NCBI GenBank assembly: GCA_900551135.1 | Contig: URUX01000039.1 | Span: 1-16,802 of the forward strand | DNA: 16,802 nucleotides | Origin: an uncultured Clostridium sp. | GTDB taxonomy: Bacteria > Bacillota > Clostridia > Lachnospirales > Lachnospiraceae | Direction: 5' to 3' | Shown here: in pieces, positions 1-7,994 of the stretch | How the letters are laid out: each line of letters begins with the position of its first letter | How positions within the stretch are numbered: position 1 is the first letter of the stretch | Position numbers and translations under genes: made by a program | Notes under the pieces: model-generated | What the model was told of the DNA's origin: nothing | The model's input: the letters and a program-made list of their open reading frames with translations, nothing else | Databases searched by the model: none

Positions 1-4
1 TGCC

Positions 5-33
5 TTTCCTTTTTTAAAAAATTGTGCTATCAT
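5..33 (+). promoter_or_regulatory. Possible extended -10 promoter for the MATE-nadE-SpoU operon
   Basis: TGC followed by TATCAT (25-33) fits an extended -10 element and matches the TATAAT consensus at five of six positions. The -35 at the right distance, TTTCCT at 5-10, is poor. The window begins just upstream, so an earlier promoter cannot be excluded. This is a sequence match only. Confidence 0.33.
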
Positions 34-71
34 AACTAAAGAAATCTTTTTTAGGCCGGGGGGAGAAAACA

Positions 72-1427
72 GTGAAGAGCGAGAAAAAAAGCGGTACTAT
101 GCTTATGACAGAAGGAGTAATCTGGAAACAACTCCTTCTGTTTTCCTTCCCGCTGCTGGTGGGAAATTTATTTCAGCAGCTTTATAATACGGTAGATTCC
201 ATTGTGGTAGGCAATTTTATCGGCAGTCAGGCTCTGGCGGCGGTAGGCTCCAGCAATCCGTTAATCAACCTGATTATTGGAATGTTTATGGGAATTGCCA
301 CCGGAGCCGGTGTGATCATATCCCAGTATTATGGAGCCGGGGATCGGCAAAAGCTGTCCTGGGCAGTTCACACCTGTATTGCGTTAAGTCTCATTGGCGG
401 TATTTTGTTAAGCGTGCTGGGTGTGTTTTTATCTCCCTGTATTCTGGGATGGATGGGAACGCCGGAAGATGTAATGGATAATTCCGTAACATATCTGCAG
501 ATTTTCTTTTCCGGCTCTCTGTTTAACCTGCTTTATAATATGGCGGCAGGAATCTTACGGGCGGTAGGAGATTCCAAGCGGCCGTTGTACTATCTGTGTG
601 TTTCCTCAGCAGTCAATATTGTACTGGATTTAGTTTTTGTACTGGTATTTCATTTGGAAATTGCCGGTGTCGGTTATGCAACGGTAATAGCGCAGGCAGT
701 ATCGGCGGTGCTGGCATTTTTTGCATTGGTGCGTACAAAAGACAGTTATCGGGTAGAATTAAAAAAGATAGCCATTGACGGACGGATGATGAAGCGGATT
801 TTGGCAATTGGCATTCCGAGCGGGATTCAGCATTCCATTATTTCCCTGTCCAATGTTATTGTTCAGGCGAACATCAATGTCTATGGCTCGGCAGCTATGG
901 CAGGATATGGGGCTTACAGCAAGATTGACGGATTTGTCATGCTTCCCCTGCAGAGTTTCTGTATTGCTGCCACCACGTTTACCGGACAAAATATTGGAGC
1001 CGGAATCAGGAAGAGAGTGAAGCAGGGGATTGTCCAGGGAATCATTATCAGCGCAGTATATACGCTGGTTCTCAGCCCGCTGCTGTTTTGGAAAGCTGAA
1101 AATCTGCTGCAGATTTTCAGCAGCGATCCGGAAGTTGTACATTACGGGAAGATTACCATGTCGCTTCTGATTCCGTTTTACAGTGTGCTGTCCATCCATC
1201 AGATTTTAATGGGGACTTTTCGAGGGGCTGGAAAAACCATGGTCACCATGCTGATTGGCGTAGGTAATATGTGTATCCTGAGAATGATTTATATTAATGG
1301 GATTGTTCCGTTTTTTCCGAGTTTTGAAGCAGTTCTGCTGTGTTATCCCATTACCTGGACCACAACGATGCTGATGGACGTCCTGTACTGCTGGAAGGGA
1401 AAATGGATGCCTTTTGGAAAAGAATGA
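72..1427 (+). CDS. MATE family multidrug/toxin efflux transporter
   Basis: This is a 451-residue polytopic membrane protein of the multidrug and toxic compound extrusion family, which exports organic cations or small molecules using a Na+ or H+ gradient. The length is normal for the family (about 440-470). About twelve hydrophobic helices can be followed, and the first half opens with the typical stretch GNLFQQLYNTVDSIVVG (residues 31-47). GAGVIISQYYGAG around residues 78-90 is also family-like, and the second half repeats the fold from about residue 240. The start is a GTG six bases after a GGGAG ribosome site, and the next in-frame ATG (at 99) has no such site. The substrate cannot be told from sequence. 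It is followed at 22 bases by nadE, so the two are probably co-transcribed, with no obvious functional link. A perfect 12-bp inverted repeat lies inside the gene at 1095-1121. Confidence 0.93.
   Translation: MKSEKKSGTMLMTEGVIWKQLLLFSFPLLVGNLFQQLYNTVDSIVVGNFIGSQALAAVGSSNPLINLIIGMFMGIATGAGVIISQYYGAGDRQKLSWAVHTCIALSLIGGILLSVLGVFLSPCILGWMGTPEDVMDNSVTYLQIFFSGSLFNLLYNMAAGILRAVGDSKRPLYYLCVSSAVNIVLDLVFVLVFHLEIAGVGYATVIAQAVSAVLAFFALVRTKDSYRVELKKIAIDGRMMKRILAIGIPSGIQHSIISLSNVIVQANINVYGSAAMAGYGAYSKIDGFVMLPLQSFCIAATTFTGQNIGAGIRKRVKQGIVQGIIISAVYTLVLSPLLFWKAENLLQIFSSDPEVVHYGKITMSLLIPFYSVLSIHQILMGTFRGAGKTMVTMLIGVGNMCILRMIYINGIVPFFPSFEAVLLCYPITWTTTMLMDVLYCWKGKWMPFGKE
1095..1121 (+). repeat. Perfect 12-bp inverted repeat inside the MATE gene
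   Basis: GCTGAAAATCTG (1095-1106) is followed by the three-base loop CTG and its exact complement CAGATTTTCAGC (1110-1121). No U-tract follows, so it is not a standard terminator. It encodes ordinary residues (KAENLLQIFS), so the pairing may be incidental or may form an mRNA hairpin. Confidence 0.85.
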
Positions 1428-1449
1428 CCGAGAAAGAGAGGAAGCTTAG

Positions 1450-3378
1450 ATGAAGGATGGATTTATTCGGGTAGCTGCTGCTACTCCTGATGTGAAAGTT
1501 GCAGATACCAGATGGAACCGGGAGCAAATCGAGAAGATTATGAAGGAATGCAGCGAAGAAGGGGTAAAATTGCTGGTGTTCCCAGAACTTTCCATAACCG
1601 GCTATACCTGCGGAGACCTGTTTTTGCAAATGTCTCTGATTCAGCAGGCAAAAGAGGAACTGAAGGCTTTGACGGAAGCATCCAGGGGACTGGATATGCT
1701 GACGTTTGCAGGGCTTCCATGGGAACACAAAGGAAAACTTTACAATGTGGCTGCAGCTGTATTTGAGGGAGAGGTACTGGGTCTTATTCCCAAAACCCAT
1801 ATTCCAAATTATTCGGAATTTTATGAGATGCGGTATTTTGAACCGGCTGGTAAGGAACCGGATTTAACCGATTTTTACGGGGAAAAGGTTTTAATCGGCA
1901 CAGATGTGCTGTTTCAGTGCAGAAATGTACCTGGATTTACCGTTGCGGCCGAAATCTGCGAAGATGTGTGGGCTCCAAATCCGCCAAGTATCCGCCATGC
2001 TTTATCTGGAGCCACAGTGATTGTCAATTGTTCTGCCAGTGATGAGACTGCTGGAAAAGACGTTTACCGCCGCAATCTGATCTGCGGCCAGTCAGCCAGA
2101 CTGCTGAGCGGTTATATTTATGCCGGTGCAGGAGAAGGAGAGTCTACCCAGGATCTGGTGTTTGGAGGACAGAATATAATTGCAGAAGACGGAACGTGTC
2201 TGGCCGAATCCCGCCGTTTTGTCAATGAAGTGGTTATTGCAGATCTGGATTTGGAAAAACTTCAGGCAGAACGTCGCAGAATGAATACCTTCCGTCCGGC
2301 AGAAAAGTCCGAATATTTAACAGCAGAGTTTACATTCCGAAATGCGCAGAGCCGGGAAGGAGAGCCGGTTCGCAGATTCGTAGATCCGTCTCCGTTTATT
2401 CCGAAAGATGAGACAGACAGGGCGGGAAGGTGCGAAGAGATTTTTATGATTCAGGCAATGGGACTGAAAAAGCGGCTGGAACATACCCATTCAGCCCATG
2501 CGGTCATTGGTTTGTCCGGCGGTCTGGATTCCACTCTGGCGCTGCTGGTATGCGTTAAGGCATTTGATATGCTGGGGCTTCCAAGAAAGCAGATTCACTG
2601 CATTACCATGCCGTGTTTTGGAACCACAGACCGAACCTATCAGAATGCCTGTGTGATGGCAGAAAAGACAGGGGCAGAACTGAGAGAAATAGTGATTAAA
2701 GAAGCAGTATCCCTTCATTTTCGTGATATTGGTCATGATCCGGAGAAACATGATGCAACTTACGAAAACAGTCAGGCCAGAGAGCGGACTCAGGTGCTTA
2801 TGGATATTGCCAATGAACTAGGCGCTTTCGTCATCGGTACAGGAGATATGTCGGAACTGGCTCTGGGATGGGCGACCTATAATGGCGACCATATGTCCAT
2901 GTATGGGGTAAATGCATCTGTACCCAAGACCCTGGTTCGCCATCTGGTACGGCATTATGCAGACACCTGCGGACAGGAGGAACTGTCCAGAGTATTGTAT
3001 GATGTACTGGATACGCCGGTAAGTCCGGAACTTCTTCCTCCGAAGGAAGGGGAGATTGCCCAGAAGACAGAAGATTTAGTGGGTCCTTACGAACTCCATG
3101 ACTTCTTCCTGTACTATATTCTGCGCTTTGGCTATCTGCCTTCCAAGATTTACCGTATGGCCTGCCAGGCTTTTGACGGAAAATATGATAAAGAGACGAT
3201 TTTAAAGTGGCTTAAGACATTTTACAGAAGATTTTTCAGCCAGCAGTTTAAGCGTTCCTGTCTGCCGGACGGTCCGAAAGTGGGAACGGTAGGAGTATCT
3301 CCCAGAGGCGATCTCAGGATGCCAAGTGATGCATCTGCCAGGATTTGGCTGGAAGAGTTAGAGAGGATTACGGTATAA
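1450..3378 (+). CDS. nadE: Glutamine-dependent NAD+ synthetase
   Basis: This cytosolic enzyme makes the last step of NAD+ synthesis: deamido-NAD+, ATP and glutamine give NAD+, AMP, PPi and glutamate. The 642-residue length is that of the two-domain, glutamine-using type. Residues 1 to about 290 are a nitrilase-fold glutaminase with the expected Glu46 (FPELSITGY), Lys115 (PKTHIPN) and Cys170 (EICEDVW). Residues about 325-620 are the synthetase domain, with the ATP pyrophosphatase loop SGGLDS at 356-361. Ammonia released by the first domain is known in the family to pass to the second through a tunnel. The ATG follows an AGAGGAAG ribosome site, and the stop lies one base before the next start, so translation of the methyltransferase may be coupled. 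No odd residues were seen. Confidence 0.96.
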   Translation: MKDGFIRVAAATPDVKVADTRWNREQIEKIMKECSEEGVKLLVFPELSITGYTCGDLFLQMSLIQQAKEELKALTEASRGLDMLTFAGLPWEHKGKLYNVAAAVFEGEVLGLIPKTHIPNYSEFYEMRYFEPAGKEPDLTDFYGEKVLIGTDVLFQCRNVPGFTVAAEICEDVWAPNPPSIRHALSGATVIVNCSASDETAGKDVYRRNLICGQSARLLSGYIYAGAGEGESTQDLVFGGQNIIAEDGTCLAESRRFVNEVVIADLDLEKLQAERRRMNTFRPAEKSEYLTAEFTFRNAQSREGEPVRRFVDPSPFIPKDETDRAGRCEEIFMIQAMGLKKRLEHTHSAHAVIGLSGGLDSTLALLVCVKAFDMLGLPRKQIHCITMPCFGTTDRTYQNACVMAEKTGAELREIVIKEAVSLHFRDIGHDPEKHDATYENSQARERTQVLMDIANELGAFVIGTGDMSELALGWATYNGDHMSMYGVNASVPKTLVRHLVRHYADTCGQEELSRVLYDVLDTPVSPELLPPKEGEIAQKTEDLVGPYELHDFFLYYILRFGYLPSKIYRMACQAFDGKYDKETILKWLKTFYRRFFSQQFKRSCLPDGPKVGTVGVSPRGDLRMPSDASARIWLEELERITV

Positions 3379-3379
3379 T

Positions 3380-4177
3380 ATGATTGCCAGTACGAAAAAT
3401 GAACAGGTAAAATATGTCCAGAGTCTGGTGAAAAAAGGAAAGGCCAGAAGAGAAGAGGACAAATATGTGGTAGAGGGCCTGCGGATTTGCCGGGAGTTAA
3501 ATCCGGAAGAACTCTGCGCCCTTTACGTGACAGAGTCCTTTTTAAAGGAGTCTGGAGCAGAAGGATTAGGACGGCTGAATGGATACCCGTGTCAGGTGGT
3601 ATCAGACAATGTGATGAAAGCGATGGCAGATACCCAGACTCCCCAGGGAATTCTGGCAGTAGTAAGGCAGAAACATTACAGTTTGGAAGAGGTACTTTTG
3701 GGGAAGCCGTCCTGTCTGATGATTTTGGAAACCATTCAGGATCCGGGAAATCTGGGCACCATACTCCGGGCCGGGGAAGGTGCGGGGGTAACGGGGATTA
3801 TCATGGATAAAAATACGGTGGATATTTATAATCCAAAGGTAATCCGCTCTACTATGGGCTCCGTATTCCGTATGCCCTTTGTCTATGCAGAAGACTTTCA
3901 TGGTACGTTAAAGCGGATGAAGGAAGAGGGGATTCGTCTGTTTGCTGCTCATTTAGAAGGGAAAAATTCTTACGATCAGGAGAATTTTACCGTACCCTGC
4001 GGATTCATGATCGGAAATGAAGCGAATGGATTAAAGGATGAAACAGCAGCCCTTGCCGATACCTATATCCGGATTCCCATGCTGGGAAAAGTAGAGTCTT
4101 TAAATGCTGCAGTGGCAGCTTCTGTCCTTATGTTTGAAGCAGCCAGACAGCGCAGAAATCTGGGAAACAGGCTGTAG
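3380..4177 (+). CDS. TrmH/SpoU family RNA 2'-O-ribose methyltransferase
   Basis: This 265-residue enzyme transfers a methyl group from S-adenosylmethionine to a ribose 2'-OH, most likely in rRNA. Residues 1 to about 100 form the small RNA-binding substrate domain (KYVVEGLRICREL at 28-40). The C-terminal SPOUT knot domain shows the three family motifs: motif 1, DPGNLGTILRAGEGAG (121-136, with Asn124 and catalytic Arg130); motif 2, IGNEANGL (211-218); and motif 3, ESLNAAVAASVLMFE (239-253). The exact target nucleotide cannot be assigned, and related proteins are variously named TrmH, RlmB or YsgA. The ribosome site (AGAGAGGA) is rather far, about 12 bases, from the ATG. With the one-base gap to nadE this suggests translational coupling. 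A strong terminator follows, so this is the last gene of its unit. Confidence 0.93.
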   Translation: MIASTKNEQVKYVQSLVKKGKARREEDKYVVEGLRICRELNPEELCALYVTESFLKESGAEGLGRLNGYPCQVVSDNVMKAMADTQTPQGILAVVRQKHYSLEEVLLGKPSCLMILETIQDPGNLGTILRAGEGAGVTGIIMDKNTVDIYNPKVIRSTMGSVFRMPFVYAEDFHGTLKRMKEEGIRLFAAHLEGKNSYDQENFTVPCGFMIGNEANGLKDETAALADTYIRIPMLGKVESLNAAVAASVLMFEAARQRRNLGNRL

Positions 4178-4217
4178 CAGCAAGCGCTGCAGTTTATGAA
4201 AATGTAAGATTTTGGAG

Positions 4218-4246
4218 CCGCCAGTACAGTTGTATTGGCGGTTTTT
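4218..4246 (+). terminator. Rho-independent terminator after the SpoU methyltransferase
   Basis: A 10-bp stem (CCGCCAGTAC at 4218-4227 against GTATTGGCGG at 4232-4241, one G-U pair) has the four-base loop AGTT and is followed by five T. It ends the MATE-nadE-SpoU unit. The possible -35 of the next promoter falls inside it. Confidence 0.9.
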
Positions 4247-4258
4247 GTGTGATATAAT
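4230..4258 (+). promoter_or_regulatory. Extended -10 promoter for NfeD-SPFH operon
   Basis: TGA followed by TATAAT (4250-4258) is a full extended -10 element. The sequence 17 bases upstream (TTGTAT, 4230-4235) is a poor -35 and lies in the right arm and loop of the preceding terminator. Extended -10 promoters often tolerate a weak -35. The untranslated leader would be about 65 bases. Confidence 0.65.
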
Positions 4259-4329
4259 ATTCCCTAAATAAGCTGGAATGCTTATCAGAAACTGAGTAAA
4301 ATCCATCGGGAAAAAAGGAGGCAAAATGT

Positions 4330-4761
4330 ATGTCACCGGTTGTTTGGCTGGTTATTTTTGTTGTGCTGCTGGGCATTGAGATAGCCACCATGGCTCTGAC
4401 CACCATCTGGTTTGCGGCAGGTGCGCTGGCTGCTTTTGCTTTGAGTTTTACCAGTCTGGGGACAGAGGTCCAGCTGGCAGCCTTTGTAATTGTTTCCTTT
4501 ATAGCTTTATTTTTAGTCAGACCTTTTGCAAAAAAGTATATAAACGGAGACATTACCAGAACCAATGCAGACAGTCTGGTAGGAAAGCAGGCCAGGATTA
4601 CTGCTGTGGTGGATAATCTGAATGGCACCGGGGCAGCAGTAGTGGGCGGTCAGGAGTGGACGGCCAGAAGTGTCCGGGATAATGTGGTTATCCAGGAGGG
4701 AACCATCGTAACAATCAAACGGATTCAGGGAGTTAAACTCATAGTTGAGGCAGACACCTGA
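4330..4761 (+). CDS. NfeD-like membrane protein
   Basis: This 143-residue protein has two or three hydrophobic segments (roughly residues 2-20, 24-41 and 50-65), then a soluble domain from about residue 80 to the end. The soluble part has the small beta-barrel (OB-fold) look of the NfeD C-terminus (LVGKQARITAVV, then RVxG-like turns to VKLIVEA). This is the short NfeD form without the N-terminal serine protease domain. NfeD proteins are nearly always paired with SPFH proteins, and one lies 15 bases downstream, so they probably form a membrane assembly. A strong GGAGG site (4317-4321) sits eight bases before the chosen ATG. Another ATG four bases upstream is in a different frame and is ignored. 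The molecular role of the family is still poorly defined. Confidence 0.9.
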   Translation: MSPVVWLVIFVVLLGIEIATMALTTIWFAAGALAAFALSFTSLGTEVQLAAFVIVSFIALFLVRPFAKKYINGDITRTNADSLVGKQARITAVVDNLNGTGAAVVGGQEWTARSVRDNVVIQEGTIVTIKRIQGVKLIVEADT

Positions 4762-4776
4762 CAGAAGGAGGTAAGT

Positions 4777-5718
4777 ATGGGATTTATTTTAGTGGCAGTT
4801 GTTCTTCTGATTATTTTGGCGGTACTGGCTTCATGCGTAAAGGTGGTACCTCAGGCTCAGGCGGTGATTATAGAACGTCTTGGCGCATATAAGGCAACCT
4901 GGTCTACAGGGCTCCATTTTAAAACACCTGTTATCGAGCGGATAGCCAAAAGAGTGAATTTGAAGGAGCAGGTAGCGGATTTTCCGCCTCAGCCGGTTAT
5001 TACCAAGGATAATGTTACCATGCGGATTGATACCGTTGTGTTTTTCCAGATTACCGATCCAAAGCTGTATGCGTACGGCGTGGAAAACCCGATTATGGCA
5101 ATTGAGAACCTGACTGCCACAACCCTGAGAAACATTATCGGCGAGATGGAGTTAGACCAGACTCTGACTTCCAGAGAAACCATCAATGCAAAAATGAGAG
5201 CATCTCTGGACATTGCCACCGATCCATGGGGCATTAAGGTAAACCGTGTAGAACTGAAAAACATCATTCCTCCAGCAGCCATTCAGGATGCCATGGAGAA
5301 ACAGATGAAGGCAGAACGTGAACGCCGTGAGGCAATTCTTCGTGCGGAAGGTGAGAAAAAATCGACGATTCTCGTAGCAGAAGGAAAGAAAGAATCTGCA
5401 ATTCTGGATGCAGAGGCAGATAAACAGGCAGCAATTCTCCGGGCAGAGGCAGAAAAGGAGAAGCGGATTAAGGAAGCTGAGGGCCAGGCAGAAGCTATTT
5501 TAAAGATTCAGCAGGCCCAGGCAGATGGTATCCGGTTTATTAAAGAGGCTGGAGCAGACAGTTCTGTCCTTCAGTTAAAGAGTCTGGAGGCATTCCAGGC
5601 AGCAGCCAATGGACGGGCAACCAAGATTATCATTCCATCCGAGATACAGGGACTGGCAGGTCTGGTTACATCCATATCAGAAATCGCGAAAAAAACGGAG
5701 GCTGACGGAAGCCGGTAA
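4777..5718 (+). CDS. SPFH/band 7 stomatin-like membrane protein
   Basis: This 313-residue protein has one N-terminal membrane helix (residues 2-20), then an SPFH domain (about 22-180) with the family stretches VVPQAQAVIIERLG and NVTMRIDTVVFFQI. A charged coiled coil follows (about 180-260), then a C-terminal segment similar to that of QmcA/stomatin. Such proteins oligomerise into ring or cage scaffolds on the membrane and organise microdomains, often affecting membrane proteases. The coiled coil contains five consecutive 11-residue units (186-240) of the pattern AILxAEgeKxs. A GGAGG site precedes the ATG, and the upstream NfeD gene is the usual partner. The length and gene pair point to a slipin/stomatin rather than a true flotillin. 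A strong terminator follows closely. Confidence 0.94.
   Translation: MGFILVAVVLLIILAVLASCVKVVPQAQAVIIERLGAYKATWSTGLHFKTPVIERIAKRVNLKEQVADFPPQPVITKDNVTMRIDTVVFFQITDPKLYAYGVENPIMAIENLTATTLRNIIGEMELDQTLTSRETINAKMRASLDIATDPWGIKVNRVELKNIIPPAAIQDAMEKQMKAERERREAILRAEGEKKSTILVAEGKKESAILDAEADKQAAILRAEAEKEKRIKEAEGQAEAILKIQQAQADGIRFIKEAGADSSVLQLKSLEAFQAAANGRATKIIIPSEIQGLAGLVTSISEIAKKTEADGSR
5332..5496 (+). repeat. Five tandem 11-residue coiled-coil units in the SPFH protein
   Basis: The encoded units start at residues 186 (AILRAEGEKKS), 197 (TILVAEGKKES), 208 (AILDAEADKQA), 219 (AILRAEAEKEK) and 230 (RIKEAEGQAEA). A strict 11-residue period suits a right-handed coiled coil, as in other stomatin-like proteins. 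Confidence 0.8.
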
Positions 5719-5740
5719 TATCCGTAGCAGATTGGCATGA

Positions 5741-5790
5741 CTGCCGCAAAATGAAAACCGGTATTTCGTTTTGCGGCAGCTTTCTTTTTT
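5741..5790 (+). terminator. Strong rho-independent terminator after the SPFH gene
   Basis: CTGCCGCAAAATGAAA (5741-5756) pairs with TTTCGTTTTGCGGCAG (5764-5779), with one G-U pair, and is followed by CTTTCTTTTTT. It lies only about 14 bases before the ribosome site of the patatin-like gene, leaving no room for a promoter between. Confidence 0.92.
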
Positions 5791-5812
5791 GTAAATGGCA
5801 GTTGGAGGGATG

Positions 5813-6955
5813 ATGAAGCTTCAGATTGATCGTTCAAAGGAATATGGAATTGTACTGGAAGGCGGAGGCGCCAGAGGCGCGTACCAGATTGGCGCATGGA
5901 AGGCGCTGAAAGAGGCCGGCATTAAGATAAAAGGGGTTTCAGGCGCTTCTGTAGGGGCCTTAAATGGGGCTCTTATGTGCATGGATGACCTGGAAAAAGC
6001 AGAATACATCTGGGAGAATATCAGCTATTCGAAGGTCATGGACGTAGATGACGGGATTATGGAAAAAATGATGTCCCTTAACTTAAAAACAGAGGACTTT
6101 CAGGAGATTGCAGGAGCAATAAAAAGAATTTTCGCAGATAGAGGTCTGGATGTAACCCCTCTGAGAAATCTGATTGCAGAGACCGTAGATGAAGAACGGA
6201 TCCGGAATTCGGACAGAGATTTGTTTGTGGTGACCTATTCCCTGTCCGATATGAAGAAAATGCTGGTAGACGTAAAAAGTCTTCCTGAGGGGCAGATTGG
6301 GGACATGCTGTTAGCCAGCGCCTACTTTTTTGCTTTTAAAAATGAAAAACTGGGCGGAAAACGGTACATGGACGGCGGGAGCGTGGACAATGTACCAGTT
6401 GAGCTGCTGTTGGATGCGGGCTACAAAGACATTATTATTCTGCGGATTTACGGGATTGGACGGGATAGTGAGCGCTTTTTGGAAATACCGGAAGATACAT
6501 CTGTTTACCGGATTGCCCCCAGACAGGATCTGGGCGGCATTTTGGATTTTAATAAAAAGAAAGCCAGAAAAAATATGCTGCTGGGATATTATGATGCCCA
6601 AAGGATGCTGTATGGAAAGGATTACTATATAGATGCTCCCGGCAGCGAGGCATATTATTTTGATCGGATGCTGTCGGAGATGGAACTTTTAAAACTGTAT
6701 ATCCGTCCGGTTTTGGAAGAAGAGGATTGGGAGCACTTAGAGGGATACCGGCCTTTTACTGAGCAGATATTTCCCCATCTGGCAGTCAGACTGAAGCTGA
6801 AAGAGGATTGGGACTACAAGGAACTGTATCTGGCGGTATTAGAAGAAATGGCCAAAAAGTTAAAATTAAAAAGACTTCATATTTATACATCAGAAGAGTT
6901 GACAAAAGAAGTGCAAAAAAGCCTTGGCACACTTGACAGCCGACTCCTAATATAG
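5813..6955 (+). CDS. Patatin-like phospholipase family protein
   Basis: This 380-residue protein is a serine lipid acyl hydrolase of the patatin/RssA type and probably cleaves acyl esters of phospholipids. It shows the glycine-rich oxyanion motif GGGARGAY near residue 17. The nucleophile elbow is GASVG (Ser46), and the second member of the Ser-Asp dyad lies in DGG (Asp187, in YMDGGSVDNVP). The last 180 residues are less conserved and rich in charged residues. Three in-frame ATGs lie at 5795, 5810 and 5813. I choose 5813 because GGAGG (5804-5808) sits four bases upstream; 5810 is too close, and 5795 precedes the site and follows directly on the terminator. With that terminator so near, transcription must come from read-through or an unseen promoter. 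The physiological substrate is unknown. Confidence 0.92.
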   Translation: MKLQIDRSKEYGIVLEGGGARGAYQIGAWKALKEAGIKIKGVSGASVGALNGALMCMDDLEKAEYIWENISYSKVMDVDDGIMEKMMSLNLKTEDFQEIAGAIKRIFADRGLDVTPLRNLIAETVDEERIRNSDRDLFVVTYSLSDMKKMLVDVKSLPEGQIGDMLLASAYFFAFKNEKLGGKRYMDGGSVDNVPVELLLDAGYKDIIILRIYGIGRDSERFLEIPEDTSVYRIAPRQDLGGILDFNKKKARKNMLLGYYDAQRMLYGKDYYIDAPGSEAYYFDRMLSEMELLKLYIRPVLEEEDWEHLEGYRPFTEQIFPHLAVRLKLKEDWDYKELYLAVLEEMAKKLKLKRLHIYTSEELTKEVQKSLGTLDSRLLI

Positions 6956-6961
6956 TACGTT
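6933..6961 (+). promoter_or_regulatory. Possible promoter for the argF operon
   Basis: A perfect -35 TTGACA (6933-6938) lies in the last codons of the patatin-like gene. Seventeen bases on is TACGTT (6956-6961), a weak -10 that keeps only the key T, A and final T. TATAGT at 6951 is a better hexamer but is spaced too closely. The start of transcription would fall in the palindrome at 6961-6982. Confidence 0.45.
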
Positions 6962-6982
6962 ATATCTAAAAAATCAGATATA
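6961..6982. promoter_or_regulatory. AT-rich palindrome before argF, possible operator
   Basis: TATATCT (6961-6967) is mirrored by AGATATA (6976-6982) across eight bases. It sits at the predicted start of transcription, between the -35 and the ribosome site AGGGGAG (6987-6993). Position and composition would suit an arginine-repressor type operator. I cannot match it with confidence to a known ARG box. Confidence 0.4.
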
Positions 6983-7001
6983 TAAAAGGGGAGAAAAAGA
7001 G

Positions 7002-7994
7002 ATGGACTTAAAAGGAAGACATTTTCTGACACTGAAAGATTATACACCAGAAGAGATTACTTATTTACTGGATCTGGCCGCAGAATTAAAGGATAAAAAG
7101 AAAAGGGGCCTTCCCATGGATACGCTGAGAGGAAAAAATGTGGCTCTGATTTTTGAAAAGACCAGTACCAGAACCAGATGCTCTTTTGAGGTGGCTGCCC
7201 ATGATTTAGGCATGGGATCTACATATCTGGATCCCAAAGCCAGCCAGATTGGAAAGAAAGAAAGCATTGCCGATACAGCCAGAGTACTGGGAAGAATGTA
7301 TGAGGGTATTGAATATCGGGGATATGGGCAGGAGAAAGTAGAGGAACTGGCAAAATATGCCGGAGTCCCGGTTTGGAATGGCCTTACCAACGAGTACCAT
7401 CCGACCCAGATGCTGGCAGATTTTTTAACCATCCGGGAACAGTTTGGCAGACTGAAGGGGCTGCGTTTGGTGTATATGGGGGATGCCCGTTATAATATGG
7501 GCAATTCTTTAATGATTGCCTGTACCAAAATGGGAATGGATTTTGTGGCCTGTGCGCCGAAGAGTTATTTCCCTAATGAAAAACTGGTAGAGGAATGTCA
7601 GGAATATGCAGCCCAGTCCGGCGGCAGCATTACTCTGACCGAGGATGTGCTGGAAGGAACCAGAGGAGCAGACGTAGTGTATACGGATGTCTGGGTATCC
7701 ATGGGAGAGCCGGATGAAGTATGGGAACAGAGAATCCGCGAATTATCTCCTTACAAGGTGACCATGGATATTATGAACAATGCAGGGGAACATGCGATAT
7801 TCCTTCATTGCCTTCCTGCATTTCACGATTTGAAGACCGGTATCGGAAAAGAGATGGGAGAACGGTTTGGCATTAAGGATATGGAAGTTACCGATGAAGT
7901 ATTTGAGAGCAGCCGGTCCAGGGTTTTTGAGGAAGCAGAAAACCGTATGCACACCATTAAAGCTGTGATGGCGGCTACATTAGGAGGAGTATAA
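7002..7994 (+). CDS. argF: Ornithine carbamoyltransferase
   Basis: This 330-residue enzyme joins carbamoyl phosphate and ornithine to give citrulline, a step of arginine synthesis in the cytosol. The carbamoyl phosphate site is STRTR (residues 55-59) together with HPTQ (133-136). The ornithine side is shown by DVWVSMGEP (229-237) and HCLP (269-272, Cys270). Length and motifs are normal; the active enzyme is usually a homotrimer. A catabolic ArcB role in arginine fermentation cannot be ruled out from sequence, but no arcA or arcC lies nearby. The ribosome site AGGGGAG is eight bases before the ATG. The stop overlaps the next start (TAATG), so it heads a tightly packed operon with a small membrane protein, birA, mutY and a lipid kinase. 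Confidence 0.95.
   Translation: MDLKGRHFLTLKDYTPEEITYLLDLAAELKDKKKRGLPMDTLRGKNVALIFEKTSTRTRCSFEVAAHDLGMGSTYLDPKASQIGKKESIADTARVLGRMYEGIEYRGYGQEKVEELAKYAGVPVWNGLTNEYHPTQMLADFLTIREQFGRLKGLRLVYMGDARYNMGNSLMIACTKMGMDFVACAPKSYFPNEKLVEECQEYAAQSGGSITLTEDVLEGTRGADVVYTDVWVSMGEPDEVWEQRIRELSPYKVTMDIMNNAGEHAIFLHCLPAFHDLKTGIGKEMGERFGIKDMEVTDEVFESSRSRVFEEAENRMHTIKAVMAATLGGV

Noticed and set aside
759..1199. Long open frame on the - strand inside the MATE gene
   Set aside because: Antisense shadow of a clear membrane transporter gene; no ribosome site and no recognisable domain.
5332..5496. Repeat region in the SPFH gene as a DNA repeat or CRISPR-like array
   Set aside because: The periodicity is at the protein level (11-residue coiled-coil units); the DNA copies differ at many positions and there are no spacers.
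7061..7432. 123-codon - strand frame inside argF
   Set aside because: Shadow of argF; no start signals or domain.
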